A stretch of DNA of 64,000 bases, taken from NCBI GenBank assembly GCA_026419785.1, contig JAODTK010005794.1, forward strand, positions 186,001-250,000, given 5' to 3'. Of this stretch, positions 13,601 to 26,770 are shown in pieces. The position numbers were made by a program, and so were the translations under genes. How positions within the stretch are numbered: position 1 is the first letter of the stretch; every line of letters begins with the position of its first letter. The DNA is from Sclerodactyla briareus (lineage: Eukaryota > Echinodermata > Holothuroidea > Dendrochirotida > Sclerodactylidae). Under the pieces are notes generated by a model, which was not told where the DNA came from, searched no databases, and was given only the letters and a program-made list of their open reading frames with translations.

Positions 13601-16600
13601 ATAATGGAAGGCAATCAACATTATACATCATGCATGATCTATCCACCCCACCCCTTTAACAACAAACAAGAATGTCTCATGTCTAATATAACACCATAAT
13701 AATCCGTGACAACTAGGGAAGAAACCTTAGTAGTACAACATTAATTTATATCATCGTTAATCACATTATACCATGCACTCAGCCACCCAATAAGGTTATT
13801 ACAAATTTGAGTATTCTCGGTGAAGATTTTTATTTGTAGGAGGAGTGCGGTTATAATTATCGGAGTCTGATATGGCCATTGAAATGGTAATCAAGCAGAG
13901 GGCGGCTTGCCAGAGACCTGTTATAACCGCCAGATCTGTCTCTTCGTGATAGAGCTTGGTTGCCCAAAGAAGCGGGAGAGATCACGTCTCGGAACATGAT
14001 CATACGGTAGAATAAATGTTATGGTTATGCTGTTGCTCCATGCTAAATCCGGTGATTAGAGATAAGTAATCAAATGCCATGCCTTCCAACCATGTGCGAC
14101 AGCCCCTGTAAAAAATATCATTCTTTGTACAGCATGCATCATGCCCCAAGAGGCCCAGAGCCATGACAAGTGACATTGCGCCCCTTATTTTACTGCTGCT
14201 ATCTAGTGCTGCAAATGATACTGCATGGGTTCCCAGCATTCCATTAGAATGAAATTCCTGATATTTCAGATGGAATTCTAGATGAAATCGTTACTTCTTT
14301 CCAGTCCGGGCAGCTCTGGAAAGCCATCTTAGCCGCGTCAATTCTCCTTGTGCCTGTCTTTGGCCACTCAAATCCCATGATCTATTCCAGGATTTGAAGA
14401 ATTTTGATGGATGAAAATGAGTTTTCCAGGATTTAAATTATCTTCTCAAATTCCATGATTTTTTTAGGTTTCCAGGTTTTTCAGGTACAGCTGGCAGCCC
14501 TGCCTGCTATCAAATCAGTGCACTTATTCTCTTGGGCCAGAAGACATAATGGGTAAAAACCATTAACGTCAAGTCACAAGTTATTTGATCGTAGGAGTAC
14601 AAGATTTCTTTTCTTCACAGCAGATGCCTTGTAATGGAGTTTGGTCAGTTGAGGTTAATCTTTAGCCATGAACCTGCACGAGGGAAGGCATGTTTGAAGC
14701 ACGTCCGTGCAGCTCACAAGCATGTAAAGTCTAACGGCTGTCAGCATTGGCTCTATTAATTGCAAATTGCAGAAGAACCTGCTTAAGAGAGTAGAATGGG
14801 GGGGGGGTCATGAAGGAATGGGGTCATGTTATAGTTACGGGAGACAAGTCAATGTATTAAAGCTTTAGCAGAGACTATCACAACTGCTGGTACAAGTAAC
14901 ATATACAATGAGCAGGGGGGTTGGGCTATGTTTTGCTTTAGAGTATTCACCAGTCATGAAAGGCTTGATAAGGGCTATCGCAACTGCTTGTTCGGTAACG
15001 TGTACAGTGATCAGAGTTTGTACTACTGATATTAGGGGTCATGAGTCATTGAGTCACATCTATCCACTTACAGTGTTTCTCAGTGACCATTTCTGGATTG
15101 ATTTCCCTATGTGTATACCTACTACATATCACCCAAATGATTTTTTGGTGGGAGCCTTCCGCTTTCCTCTCTAATCGATCATGATACAGATCAAGGTACA
15201 GGTGGGCAGTGGAGTTGATACAGTGGTTATACACATAATACAACAACAGCCCCATCACCAAACACACACTCATATCAAAGGACTTTGTTTCTGTTACATG
15301 CATGGGGAAGAGCTCAAAGCCTGTCCAGATATCGATTGGATGAGCTGGGCTTATTGAGAAATATTGAGTGGGCTCTGCCGTGGTGCTGAGCTTGTCACTA
15401 GTACACATCCCTTGAAACCAAGATTCGTTTCAACTGTTGAGAAATAGGAGCCACATCTGAATTGGACACCATAACTTAAGCGAGATGTCTCATGATTCCG
15501 AGCGATGCCGCCATGATTCTCTAAGCTTCAAAATATGGAATAGGAAGATAGTCATCTGATACATAACAATCAATCAGAGCTGTAATAATGATCTCAATCA
15601 CCATATATATATAAATCCGAATATGTTTCATATCTTCTGCCACAAAAAGGATTTTGTACAATTTTTCAAAATTTGAAAGGAAAAAAAACACACTATTTTA
15701 ATAATTATTTTCCAAAATTAGAAGTGAGGTAATGTGGTTAGTGAGGATATGGTGCACAGTGTTTGTTTTTTTTCTTAGCAATGACACTGCAGGCTTACGT
15801 TAATCGTCTCTGTCACATAATTGCATTACGGCCTGAAAGATAAAAGAACGAAAGCAAATCAAAATATGTGATAAATTAGTTTTATATCCTGGCAAGTGGG
15901 GATTCCCTGTGTACTTTAATAGTGTCAATGTTTATACAAGGTGCTTTCGATTTGCTGATGTGAGACTTTCGACCCCGTCTGCTACGCTGTAGCACATGGC
16001 AGGTAATGGGGTCTTGATGATTGGTAAACAGCGAATGTCATATACTGTGATAAGTCCAGACGTTATAGCCAATAATCATGACTAGGACAATGGGACAATG
16101 GGGGAAAGGGATGCCTGGCGGAGAAGGGGGGTTGGGGGGAACTGGATATTGCATTAACAATGAACAAAGAATGGGGAAAGTGGATGATCCATATGCGAGT
16201 GATAATCATCTACAATTTTCATTTTTATTCAAGAGATGTGGGGAAACACTGTTCTTCCACGCGGGAACATTGATCGTATAGATAGGAGAGACGGACAAAG
16301 CAACGATTTGATACATGATTGACTAACTACTTCAGGAGATTTGCTGGTTTCTCTATATCTCAGTATGTTTTATGTATATACGGACTGCAAAATGGTTGAA
16401 AATGAGCAAGATAACCTAATACAGAATGTAGGTTTGCAAGTAGATATAATGAGGACACACTAACGGTAAACATGTGCACAACTAGAGGACGACCTTCCAG
16501 AATAAAGAGGGGCAAGGTTGCAATTCATTCATTTATGACACTCTAAAGGTCCACTAATGTGGTGGTGAATTGATACTGATATTTTTGACATATTTTTCAT

Positions 16601-17460
16601 AAATGTATACAGCTGATTATCAGAAACAAATAAAATGTATACTCCTTTTTTGCCCTCACCATTGAATATAAGAAAAAGAATTTACAGGAAGAAGCCAAAT
16701 TTACCAGATTCAACCACACATGTATAAATGATATAATGGTAGAGACGCGGAGACAGCTTGGCAGAAAGAGCGCTGTGATGCGGTGTATGACGATGACTGA
16801 AAATGGATACAATGAGATGAAAGCCTTTAACAACAGAGCATTAATGATTCATATCTATGACTGCAATCCCAGCTGTGCTTGTTTAGTACCTGGGGAGTGG
16901 CAGGGATACTACTTAATGTCAATAGGGCAGTTCACAGATGGAAGTGTAATGATATATGGTGTCAAAGTCATCTGGACAAACTGGCAGTCTGGCCATCCAC
17001 TGAGTGGGCGGAGTGACGTTATTTGGAATCCCCTGACGGATATCACACACTTTTACCAGCGGACATGATACAGATATCTCTTGGTACATCTACATAGTGA
17101 TGTTTTTAAGAGTGGGGACAAAAAAAAAGGAGCCCTAATGACAGTGCTCTGAGAAACATCCCAGTCTTTACACAATTTCTTCCTCTGTTTTTGCAACCAT
17201 AATTGTTTTTCTTCCTCTGTTTGATCATAGAACCTACAACAACCACCCAACATGTGGTGAAACAATACAACTCATTCCCTTCAGAACTTATTATTCCCAT
17301 TTTTTTTTTACAGTTTTTTGTTACAGTGACGCTGGCCCACACTTGCTGGCACTACAAATCAGTTGTATTCACGTAATTGTCATTACAGCTGATCGCCTAC
17401 AGTCCTATGCCATGTTTCCTACCGGTTTTTCTTTTCTCATCTATTTCAAGAACCTTATTC
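4621..17460. other. No recognisable gene
   Basis: Mostly unique sequence with G/C runs, a T-rich stretch at 10,767-10,822, a 14-base triplicate near 12,100-12,132 (CATATTTCTTC units), and the G11/C18 pair at 13.5 kb. The longest frames (11,769-12,197 plus, 15,046-15,408 minus, 16,736-17,068 plus) show no domain and no convincing splice sites. The 16,736 frame (110 residues, Trp-rich end GVKVIWTNWQSGHP) is the least unlikely. Confidence 0.5.
13462..13503. repeat. G11 and C18 runs flanking TGATCA
   Basis: Eleven G (13,462-13,472), a 13-base spacer AAATGATCATCAA with the palindrome TGATCA, then eighteen C (13,486-13,503). The arms can pair, so the site can form a hairpin or cruciform. Confidence 0.9.
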
Positions 17461-17528
17461 CAGGATCAGGTCACTGGACTGCAATCTGATCTGGTGTTCA
17501 GCCAGACCAATACGAACAACAATATGGG
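17461..17528 (+). CDS. Weak candidate exon next to the 35-bp minisatellite
   Basis: Acceptor AACCTTATTCCAG|GATCAG, then DQVTGLQSDLVFSQTNTNNN with a possible donor GG|GTATAG. The frame could also run on into the first minisatellite unit (NPPHESDGMTQEP), but the 35-base unit is not a multiple of three, so the array itself is not a coding repeat. Confidence 0.2.
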
Positions 17529-17547
17529 GTATAGCGCTCATCAAAAC

Positions 17548-18890
17548 CCTCCACATGAATCAGATGGTATGACTCAAGAACCCTCCACATGAAATCAGAT
17601 GACATGGCTCGAGAACCTCCACATGAATTCAGATGATAGGACTCAAGAACTCTCCACATGAATCAGATGGTATGACTCAAGAACTCTCTCATATGAAATC
17701 AGATGACATGGCTCGAGAACCCTCCACATGAATTCAGATGGTATGACTCAAGAACTCTCCACATGAATTCAGATGATAGGACTCAAGAACTCTCTCATAT
17801 GAAATCAGATGACATGGCTCGAGAACCCTCCACATGAATTCAGATGTAGGACTCAAGAACTCTCCCATATGAAATCAGATGACATGGCTCGAGAACCCTC
17901 CACATGAATTCAGATGGTTATGACTCAAGAACTCTCCACATGAATTCAAATGGTATGACTCAAGAACTCTCCCATATGAAATCAGATGACATGGTTTGAG
18001 AACCCTCCACATGAATTCAGCTGGTTGATTCAAGAACTCTCCACATGAAATCAGATGACATGCTCGAGAACCCTCCACATGAATTCCGATGGTATGACTC
18101 AAGAACCCTTCACATGAATTCTGGTGGTATGACTCAAGAACCTCCACATGAATTCAGATGACATGGCTCGAGAACCCTCCACATGAATCAGATGGTATGA
18201 CTCAAGAACCTCCACATGAATTCAGATGACATGGCTCGAGAACCCTCCACATGAATTCAAATGGTATGACTCAAGAACATCCACATGAATTCAGATGGTT
18301 ATGACTCAAGAACCTCCACATGAATTCTGGTGGTATGACTCAAGAACCCCCCACATTAATTCAAATGGTATGGACTCAAGAACCCTCCACATGAATTCAG
18401 ATGACATGGCTCGAGAACCCTCCACATGAATTCAAATGGTATGACTCAAGAACCCTCCACATGAATTCAGATGGTATGACGCAAGAACCCTCCACATTGA
18501 ATTCAGATGACATGGCCGAGAACCCTCCACATGAATCAGATGGTATGACTCAAGAACCTCCACATGAATTCAGATGACATATCTCGAGAACCCCTCCACT
18601 GAATTCAGATGGTATGGCTCAAGAACCCTTAACATGAATTCAGATGGTATGACTCATAAACCCTCCACATGAATTCCGATGGCATGGCTCAAGAACTCTG
18701 CCACATGAAATCAGATGGTAGACTCAAGAACCCTTCACATGAATTCTGGTGGTATGACTCAAGAACTCTCCACATGAAATCAGATGGTGTGACTCAAGAA
18801 CCCTTCACATGAATTCTGATGGATGATTCAAGAACTCTCCACATGAAATCAGATGGTATGATCAAGAAACCCTCACATGAATTCAGAATG
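17548..18890. repeat. 35-bp minisatellite, about 38 copies
   Basis: Unit CTCCACATGAATTCAGATGG + TATGACTCAAGAACC. A second variant has GACATGGCTCGAGAACC in the right half; the two types interleave irregularly. Many units contain an EcoRI site (GAATTC), and the second type adds CTCGAG. Copies differ mostly by single-base losses. A unit length not divisible by three rules out a coding repeat. Confidence 0.95.
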
Positions 18891-21239
18891 ATATGATAAG
18901 AGCAATGTGAGAATTCAGGTGATAGACTGAATCAGCAGAGAGTGTGGTTCCAGTAACATTAACATGCAATAGATGCAGAATGTAGTAGTACCCCCCCCCC
19001 CCCCCCCCCCCTAACCCCAAGCGTTTCACCTATGAACTTCCCATATTTCAGACTGAACCTTGTGGGCATTTTATAGGCAATGTACCTATATTTTACCATC
19101 AAAATATAAAGAGAATCCTAGCATACTAGCTAATGGACGAGATCATCGGTTAAAAGTAAGCACACTCTCCCAAATAGATTGAAGGTGATCAACATTGATA
19201 TTCCAAGTTTGTACTGGAATGCTTTGGGTTTGCTCAGCGAGCCCTAACAACCGCCAGTAGGATCATTTAAGTGCCAGGGCAATGATCAGCCACACAGGAA
19301 GATGATGGCTTGAGAAATGAAACATTCCCTTTCTTATGCTAGTTCCCATATAACATGGTGTGCATAGTTGTGAGATGATAGTGCAGGAATGAGTCTTTGA
19401 GACCAACACATAGTTCCAAGCTATGACATGGGTGTTTGACAATGTGAGACACAATGGTTGCAATGAACTGACAGACACCACCCTTACCTTAAGAATTATC
19501 ATCATCATCCATATCAAAACACTCACACGCATCACAAATTACCTGAAACAAGAATTAGAAGACTCTCAAACCAAACAACTGTGCGTATTCCAGGTGAAAA
19601 ATAAGGAGTCGGTCTGTTCACACCATGAGAGTTTTAGGACTCGTTAAAATTAAATGGGGTTTTGATTGATGTGCAGTACCATTCACATGTATCAATGTAT
19701 GGTATGTGGAGTAATTGAATCCTTTTTAGAAACGGGGAAGGTTATTATAACATTTCAATTAAATTTAGCTTATGTACATGCATGTGCAGTGCACAAACAT
19801 GCAATTTAGGCTTGTATGGTGTGTGTCGTTCCTATACCTAACTCTATAACCCCCAGCAATCCAATATCGCTAATACTGGATTCTGATTAGCTGATCATGA
19901 TCACGTGGCCATTCATTATTCAGCACAACCAGTCAGATTGTCATGTTTGTTTTTTGGTTACTTGGCTTTTTACAATAACAGACAGATAGGCAGAGTAACT
20001 CAACAATTAAAAAGTCACTTGCTTTGCTGCCTCACTGTTAATTTCCTGATCAACGTCTCACAGTAGCACATTATCCCTTCAATGAGCATAACCATATGTG
20101 GGGTAGGTATCTCAATTATTTGAAACAGGACTGAATTCATATTTCATTCTTGGTGCAAATTGACTTGATGATTTTTCTCTCTACTGTATGAACCAACTAC
20201 TCCCAGACAGTATCTTTTTTTTCCATTTCCTCATTACCAATGCATATATTTCGTGAAATTCCATGAACCACAACAGAAATTTCAGGACCTTTGCCTGACC
20301 TGGTGAAATAAAATTATATCTCTGATGTAATGGTATCATGCAGATGTGAGCGAACCAGTGGCTGTAGTCTCACTGCTACGTACAGCAATCCTCACATTGA
20401 CATAATTCAATTAAAATCACCTGAAAGGAAAATGAAGGCCAATCTCATTCTCGGTTTCTGGCATTGTCCAATCGAAACTTCTTCAAGACTGGTTTTTCTC
20501 CTTTTTTTGTGCATTTCTACTCCTGTAACAGCCATTCGTGTGTCTTTTCTCAGTGTAAACATTTATGTTGCAGTTCATAGCCTATTGTTCAATTTGGACT
20601 GCCACATACCAATACCAAGAATGTCTGATTTTGATCAGTGACAATAGTGAGGTCTATGTCTACATGTAGGGATCTTTCACCTGACCACGTTCCTCATGGG
20701 AGGACTAGTTGAATAATGGTATTCATTCAAATATAAATAGACTGAAATCTAGTGTGTTCCATGGAACAGACCGTGTATATGGGTAGGGCTGTGTTAGTGA
20801 AATATTGACTTTAGATAGGAACATTAGCTTGTAACCATATCGTGAAAGAGTGGAGCATATTGCCCACATGAATGCCCATATAGATATAGGTAAAACCCTG
20901 CACAGTCACTGCAAACATATTTCGGAAGCCACTGTCGCCATGTTAGGGTGAATATAGCACCTGGCATGGTTAAATATGTAGGAGGGAATACTTTATCCAC
21001 AGCATTGAAAAACTGACTGAAGCTTGCAACTCTGTTTGACAGGTTCCAGGATTTGAGAGCTAGGTGAGCCCTTGTCTCCTCGTAAAATACAGTTGAGACA
21101 TTTTATAAGAAAGCATTACATCAGCACGGCAGATACACATGTTTGCATTTATTCCAAACCATTCACGATATTGGTGTGCTGTAAATGAAGGAGTCCCACC
21201 TATGGTTCTTGAAAGCGTGTTTGATCTGATAAACCTGCG
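18891..21239. other. No gene seen
   Basis: After the minisatellite comes the C21 run, then unique sequence without coding signal I can support. Confidence 0.55.
18991..19011. repeat. C21 homopolymer
   Basis: Twenty-one C just downstream of the 35-bp minisatellite. Similar G or C runs of 11-15 occur at 2,338-2,351, 2,632-2,644, 4,869-4,879, 5,413-5,423, 8,908-8,920, 23,324-23,337, 24,509-24,522, 32,743-32,754 and 33,548-33,562. Confidence 0.95.
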
Positions 21240-21610
21240 ATGTGAAGCCTACATCACACTTAACAGAGTTCAAAGCCATCGATTGCACAACTGACCCTGA
21301 GAATTCCCAAGCAGAAGCAGAAGATGAACAGGGGTATGCTTCATTCAAAAGTTACGATTGGATGCCCTCCGGGAATTACCGCGGAAAGCTCGATCCAACC
21401 ATGGTCGGCATATTTCATTGATGTATGCAACAAGGACATCTACACACCAAACAAACAAATCTCCAGCTTCTACACGAGTAACATGTTTGAGAGTCTGGAT
21501 GTACACCTGGGTCCTCACATTGAACACATCTGTGATGTATGAAGTCGCTATAGAAGCTATGAAGATTATACAAGCGAGGTTATAGACAGCATTGATATCC
21601 ACAGTGATTA
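21240..21610 (+). CDS. Possible coding exon of unknown product, strand uncertain
   Basis: GC-richer patch. Plus-strand frames read TCDVKPTSHLTEFKAIDCTT, DPENSQAEAEDEQGYASFKS, YDWMPSGNYRGKLDPTMVGI, then after one shift DVCNKDIYTPNKQISSFYTS, NMFESLDVHLGPHIEHICDV and, past a stop, SRYRSYEDYTSEVIDSIDIH before TAG near 21,610. The acidic, well-mixed composition looks like real protein. The minus strand is also open for 113 residues (21,345-21,686) with a hydrophobic start, but its first part lies in short direct repeats. I favour plus. No family recognised. Confidence 0.3.
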
Positions 21611-21617
21611 GTGCCAG

Positions 21618-21668
21618 TAGTGTAATCCCCCAGTAGTGTAATCCCCCAGAAGTGTAATCCCACAGAAG
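21618..21668. repeat. Three direct repeats of 17 bp
   Basis: AGTGTAATCCCCCAGTA, AGTGTAATCCCCCAGAA and AGTGTAATCCCACAGAA in tandem. Confidence 0.9.
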
Positions 21669-22715
21669 TACATGATTACAGTACATGTCCTCAACGATAT
21701 ATGCTTTGTGACGAACCCACCTTCAACACGCTTATCTACCAGTTCGTGTGTACCATCTGTCCAAAGAACAAGTATTCAAACTCTCTAGTATTTAGAAGTA
21801 TTCAGAGTATACAGAATTCCTGTCATTCTCAATGTTCATAAGATACAGGGCTCTTGTGAGTTGGAGAGCTTCAGATTATACAAGAATATACAAAGGTAGA
21901 GACAAGAGTTCTCCATTCTGTAAAATTAGAAAGCAGAATTTGCTGGATCCACCCTACACTATTTCAATGGGAGAACTTGAAAAAACAGATTACAAAACAG
22001 AATTTGGCATTTAGAAACCGTCTCTATACAAATGTCAAACAGTTCGGAGGTAATAATAGCCTACGTGTTCTATCATTTCCATTTAGGATCCATGGATGAA
22101 TTCTGTTCTTGTCAATTTGTCTTTTCTGAATGTCTTTTCCGGAGCTGCCATTCGTGATTAATGTTCTATCCTATTGTATGAAAAGTAACATTTAATATTC
22201 TGCTATGGTCCCTAATGGACTTGTCCATTTGTAGAAGATTAGGTTTAATCAAGGCATAATTGAGGTTACTTTGATGCAGGGTAAAGAATATCATTTAATT
22301 ATGTTAAAGCTGGTTCAGTGCAGATTAAACGTGGCGTCAGTTGGAATATTTTTTGGGTGAACTGGCTATAGGAGGCAAAATAGTCTTCTGTGACACTAGA
22401 TGGCTTACGTGAACTACCATGCTATGGGGACCCAGTGAAGGCATAGGGGTCAAGATAGCGTAGCCCAAGAGTGCGGTCAGTACCAAGTCGGAAGGGTGCA
22501 ATCCCAGGGACTTGAGACCGGGACTGAATGGATCTGTGATTGACCTACATGGCAAAACATAAAATACATATCAGAATACAAAACAAGACAACATATACAG
22601 AGAGATGAGCTGCTCTTCAGGAAGATACATGTGATGGGGAGGGGGTGGGGGAAAGGAACAGTGGCCTCATTCAGAACTAGGCATTGTCAGGTAAACTGCA
22701 TGATGTAGGTTTGTC

Positions 22716-22928
22716 ATGGCGTTCTGTCGTTTCATCAAGGGCATCTTTCAACAGTCATCACAGAGTAGTTCCTCAACCGGCCATTATTCCTCCGCACATA
22801 ACATCTGGTTGAATGACAGGTACTATAATATCCCAGATATTTATGTGATGGGAGGGAAGATTAGAGGAGATGCGGGCAGCAGTGACCAACCTTCCAACTA
22901 TTGGAAGAGGCTCAACAACCTTCTATAG
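22716..22928 (+). CDS. Small open frame of unknown product
   Basis: Begins MAFCRFIKGIFQQSSQSSSS and continues IWLNDRYYNIPDIYVMGGKI, RGDAGSSDQPSNYWKRLNNL, stopping at TAG. Codon choice is plausible for coding, but there is no recognisable domain, and an internal ACAG|GTACTA could equally be a splice donor. It may be chance. Confidence 0.2.
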   Translation: MAFCRFIKGIFQQSSQSSSSTGHYSSAHNIWLNDRYYNIPDIYVMGGKIRGDAGSSDQPSNYWKRLNNLL

Positions 22929-25900
22929 GAAATAAGAGCTGTCATTCATCCCATGCCTTTGTTTTGCCTATTATAAGTTTCAAGTCAGATCTGGGGGAGT
23001 GGGGTGGGGTCCTAAGTTAATTGAATGACACGAAGAGTAACTGTCTTCAAGGTTTCAGATATGAAAATGTGGATATGACCAAGAACCAGAATACCCCGTG
23101 GGAGAATGCTTTGTTTTCGGAGTGAGTTATAAGTACGGATATCACTGATATAATCGTGTGGGTGGTCAACGTAACAGCATCCATGTGATGGTTAATCTCA
23201 CCGTTAGGAGCCACATCAACAAAATCATACAGCATCACATGCCTCAACAAAGATGAAGGTCAACTAGTTGTTCCAGTCATGTGAAAAATAGGATTCTTTG
23301 GCAGAGATGGTGGAAGATGGGGTGGGGGGGGGGGGGGAAATTCATCTTATTACATACAAGGTGACTGCTCAACAGAGGGTTTTGGTGTTACATGATCCGG
23401 GCAAGTTAACAAGACACCCAATCACATAGCGACAGGTGAGAATGGTTAGGTTATTTTTAATAGGCTGCTTTTTTTTGTTTTTTGTTAATGTGTTCCAGAC
23501 AAAGGCAGACTATACTACTCTGTGTGTCCTCATTTCTGTCATGCCTTAAATTTTTAGCCTGCTTCACAGATAGAGAGATGGACAACATTGTCAGAAAATT
23601 ACCATTAGCAACATACCCAGATAGGCAAGATTTCAGAGCGGATGGAGAACAAATACAGTCATGGCGAAGAATTTGGTCAAGTACATACGTAATTCCATTT
23701 CCCCAAATGCCTATGAAATGGGTAATGAGTTTCTGCCGATTATGTCACAACTGGCCAATCAGTTACATGATCACCCAGTCCCTATGGAATGGGTAATACG
23801 GTTCATTGCGCAGATTTTCTCACACTAGTCAATCAGTTACACACTGCTAATCATGTTTCACCCAAACACCCAATGGAAATGGGTATAAATGGAGTTCACT
23901 GCAATATTTGTCACACTGACCAATTAGTTACTGCTAATCATGTTTCATCCGGATGCCCAATGGAAATGAGTAATGGAAATGAGTAATGGAGTTTACTGCA
24001 GTATTTGTCACACTGGTTAAGAATACTCACCACAATCAGGTTATAACCTGAAACAGAAAATGTATGCTGTATAGAGTGACAGCAATTGACTGCACAAGGC
24101 TTATGCTATAAAACTATCAAGCAATAACTAACTGTGATCATGTGTCAAGGCAGCTGCATGACTAATTCACGGCCCAAAATAAAGCGTCTCTTGTTGCTCA
24201 TGATTCCAATTTTTGGTTTTGGTTTCTTTATGTATATTTTTTCAATATTTTGTTTTTATTTTGTTAAGGGAAGGAAACAACAGGCATATATATACTCATA
24301 AGTTTCAGGTTCAATGCCATGAGGTGGGATTTCATCCTGGCCTTGTACCTGTTAGTAAAATTCCCAGGGAAGCTTCAAAACGGTTCAAGTGAAACACTTA
24401 TAAACAGACAATGGGCCTCTATATTGACTTGTCATTTGACTTTGTGATGAGAGAGATACATAAGACCACTTGAGTTTGGGAGTTACTTTACAATTCACAA
24501 TAATCAATGGGGGGGGGGGGGGAGTTGAGGTGAACTAAGAATCATCCCTAGTATAAAAAACAAACAACAACACAGGCCAACAAAGGGGTAAAGCCCACCA
24601 GGGTGGATCTTCGTGATGAGATCATTTACAGCAGTGCCTACTCGCCATCTGGAACTGTGAACACTACTGCGGCAGTTCAAGTAGCCTTGAATAACACAAA
24701 GGTTGAGTTCCACAGGGAAGTTTAACTTGAAGGTTTAGTACTGGGAGGTTTCATTATAGTGACTGAAGTATTTGGTTTGCTGGGGCTTGTCACAAACTGA
24801 TATTGAAGGACTTGGAAACCGAGTCGATTGACAGAAACCGCCATCTTTTTACGACATTCAGTTTCAGAGTTATGGGCTTTCAAGAATTGAAGTGTCAATT
24901 CTTATGGATGATGCACAATACTGTGCAACATAACAATCTGCAACGAATGTGGCATCATAGCCGTACCACCTTTTTAAAATCGGTATGTTAATGCCCCTTG
25001 AAGAATCAATCTATTTCAAGCAAGGTTCTCTATGATGAGGGAAGGTTGCCACATTTTTTCCATGCGGAAACACTCGAGCAAAGCGCTCGAGCAAAAGTCA
25101 GATTTTCCAAACATAAAGAACAATGGACTACGTAGAGGATTGTTGAGTTTGTTCAAAAATACTTCATAAATTATGTGCAGTAGAATTTTTTGTGTATTGT
25201 GCAATAACCTGCAACGGGATGTCATATGAACACACGACTCTACGAAAACCTTCACAAAGGGTGCCAATGTGCATGCAGTCGATCGTGTAAGTCATGAGTA
25301 TGTTATTTTTCTGTTGAGCGTGATTCAGGATGATCTGCTAAGTCAAAACAGTATATAAATCAATAAACTGTGGTGCGTTTTCTTGTCGTGAAGCCACGCT
25401 ACGGACTAATCCATTATTCGCCGGGTGCTACAAGACCATGCCTCCCTAAAAACACATTGAAGAGAGGAATATGGCCACAAATGGAAAGGTAAAGTGGTTC
25501 AAATGAACACCAACATCTGGAGTGGAAACTGGGGAGTCACATTTCAATGTACTAGCAGTCTGTATTTAGTATTCAGTACAGACTAAACAGTTGACTTGAG
25601 TGAATACAGTGGGAGGGGTATTCCTATATATATGAATATCAGTTGGTTGTCCATGACTGTATATGAGACTGATGGGACACGAACAGAAACATTGCATGAT
25701 CATGGGAATGAAGCAGCAGTAGAACAGGTCAATCTACAAGGTCATAGACAAATCAGCTACGTATACCAGTGGAAATTTCGCCAAAGATCCAAGTCCAAAT
25801 GACCTTCATTACACCTCATAATCATCTGTTAGGTAAAAGTGCCCTTTCTGTTTAAATTCCAAGTATTCGGGGTCTGCTGTTTTAGTCAGTTTCAGCTCAA

Positions 25901-26046
25901 ATGAGTGAGTAGGCCTTTGAGACCTACAGTTTCACACCGATCAAACTCAAAACGAACGAGGATGACAGGGACAACACAACACGTTTGGATTTGACTCCTT
26001 CAGCTAATGTGGGGTTGCCCACTGCAGTGGTTACCACCTATAGTCC
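22929..26046. other. No gene seen apart from the tandem units at 23.7 kb
   Basis: Contains two G14 runs. A plus-strand frame at 25,596-25,802 (SMTVYETDGTRTETLHDHGN) has reasonable composition but no start context, splice sites or domain. Confidence 0.5.
23690..24020 (+). repeat. Four degenerate tandem units of 72-90 bp
   Basis: Units carry CCxATGGAAATGGGTAATGG at about 23,711, 23,783, 23,873 and 23,959, each followed by TTxACTGC and TTTGTCACACTG-CCAATCAGTTAC. The last unit has an internal 12-base duplication (GGAAATGAGTAAT twice). Confidence 0.75.
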
Positions 26047-26770
26047 GATTTATCAAGGGCATTGGTGAGTGTAATTCAGGGTCACATAGGCACTAATACC
26101 ATACGAGCGTTTGCCGATGACTCCTTTTTGTATCGAACTATCGGTTGCATCAGTGACAGTCATAGACTCCAACAAGACCTTGATGAATTCTCAGCATGGA
26201 GCAAGTGTTGGCAGATCGATCTAATGTTCTAAGTGCAAGTCTATGGTTGCTACCGATGAAGAGAGAGTTATACAAACCGATATGACATTGATAACACTCC
26301 TCTCGAACTGGTGAAAGAACATACATATCTTGGTGTCACAATCACGAGTGAGGTCTCTTGGACATCCATATCAACAACATTGTAAAGCCTCCAAAGTTCT
26401 CGGATTGATTCGTAGACATCTTCATGACTGTGATATCAAAAACTAAGGGTACTGCCTATAACTCGATTGTTCGTCCCTGTTTGGAAAATGGTCATCAGGT
26501 GGGATCCATACAAAGCATGTAACATTAACAGACCAGAAATGGTTCAGCGAAAAGCAGGGGAGAAGGCGTGATTCGCAACTCAAGCTTTTCTACAAATTAG
26601 TTAACAAGCTGGTGGCTCTCCCAGTACCGGACATTGGTGAGTGAATAGTCATCACTCAGGATCATCATAAGCCAATGGCGCTAGTATAGACACATTAGTG
26701 TTTACACAGATGTTTTCAAGTGGTCATTCGGCAAGAACAATTCCAGATTGGAACCATGAGCTTGTAAGAC
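26047..26770 (+). pseudogene. Decayed non-LTR retrotransposon reverse transcriptase (CR1/Jockey-like)
   Basis: A plus-strand frame runs DLSRALVSVIQGHIG, then IRAFADDSFLYRTIGCISDS and HRLQQDLDEFSAWSKCWQID. FADD is the catalytic Y/F-A-D-D box, and the following spacing to W-S-x-W is typical of LINE reverse transcriptases. After stops and shifts come NTPLELVKEHTYLGVTI, the usual K-x-x-x-Y-L-G-V block, then RRDSQLKLFYKLVNKLVALP and a terminal block resembling the conserved end with T-I-P-D-W-N (about 26,705-26,760). Many stops and shifts make it non-functional as read. Only the C-terminal third of the enzyme is seen; the 5' part and endonuclease are absent or unrecognisable. Confidence 0.8.

Noticed and set aside
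17548..18890. CRISPR-like array
   Set aside because: Units are contiguous with no spacers, the genome is eukaryotic, and no cas genes are present. The same holds for 60.5-61.8 kb.
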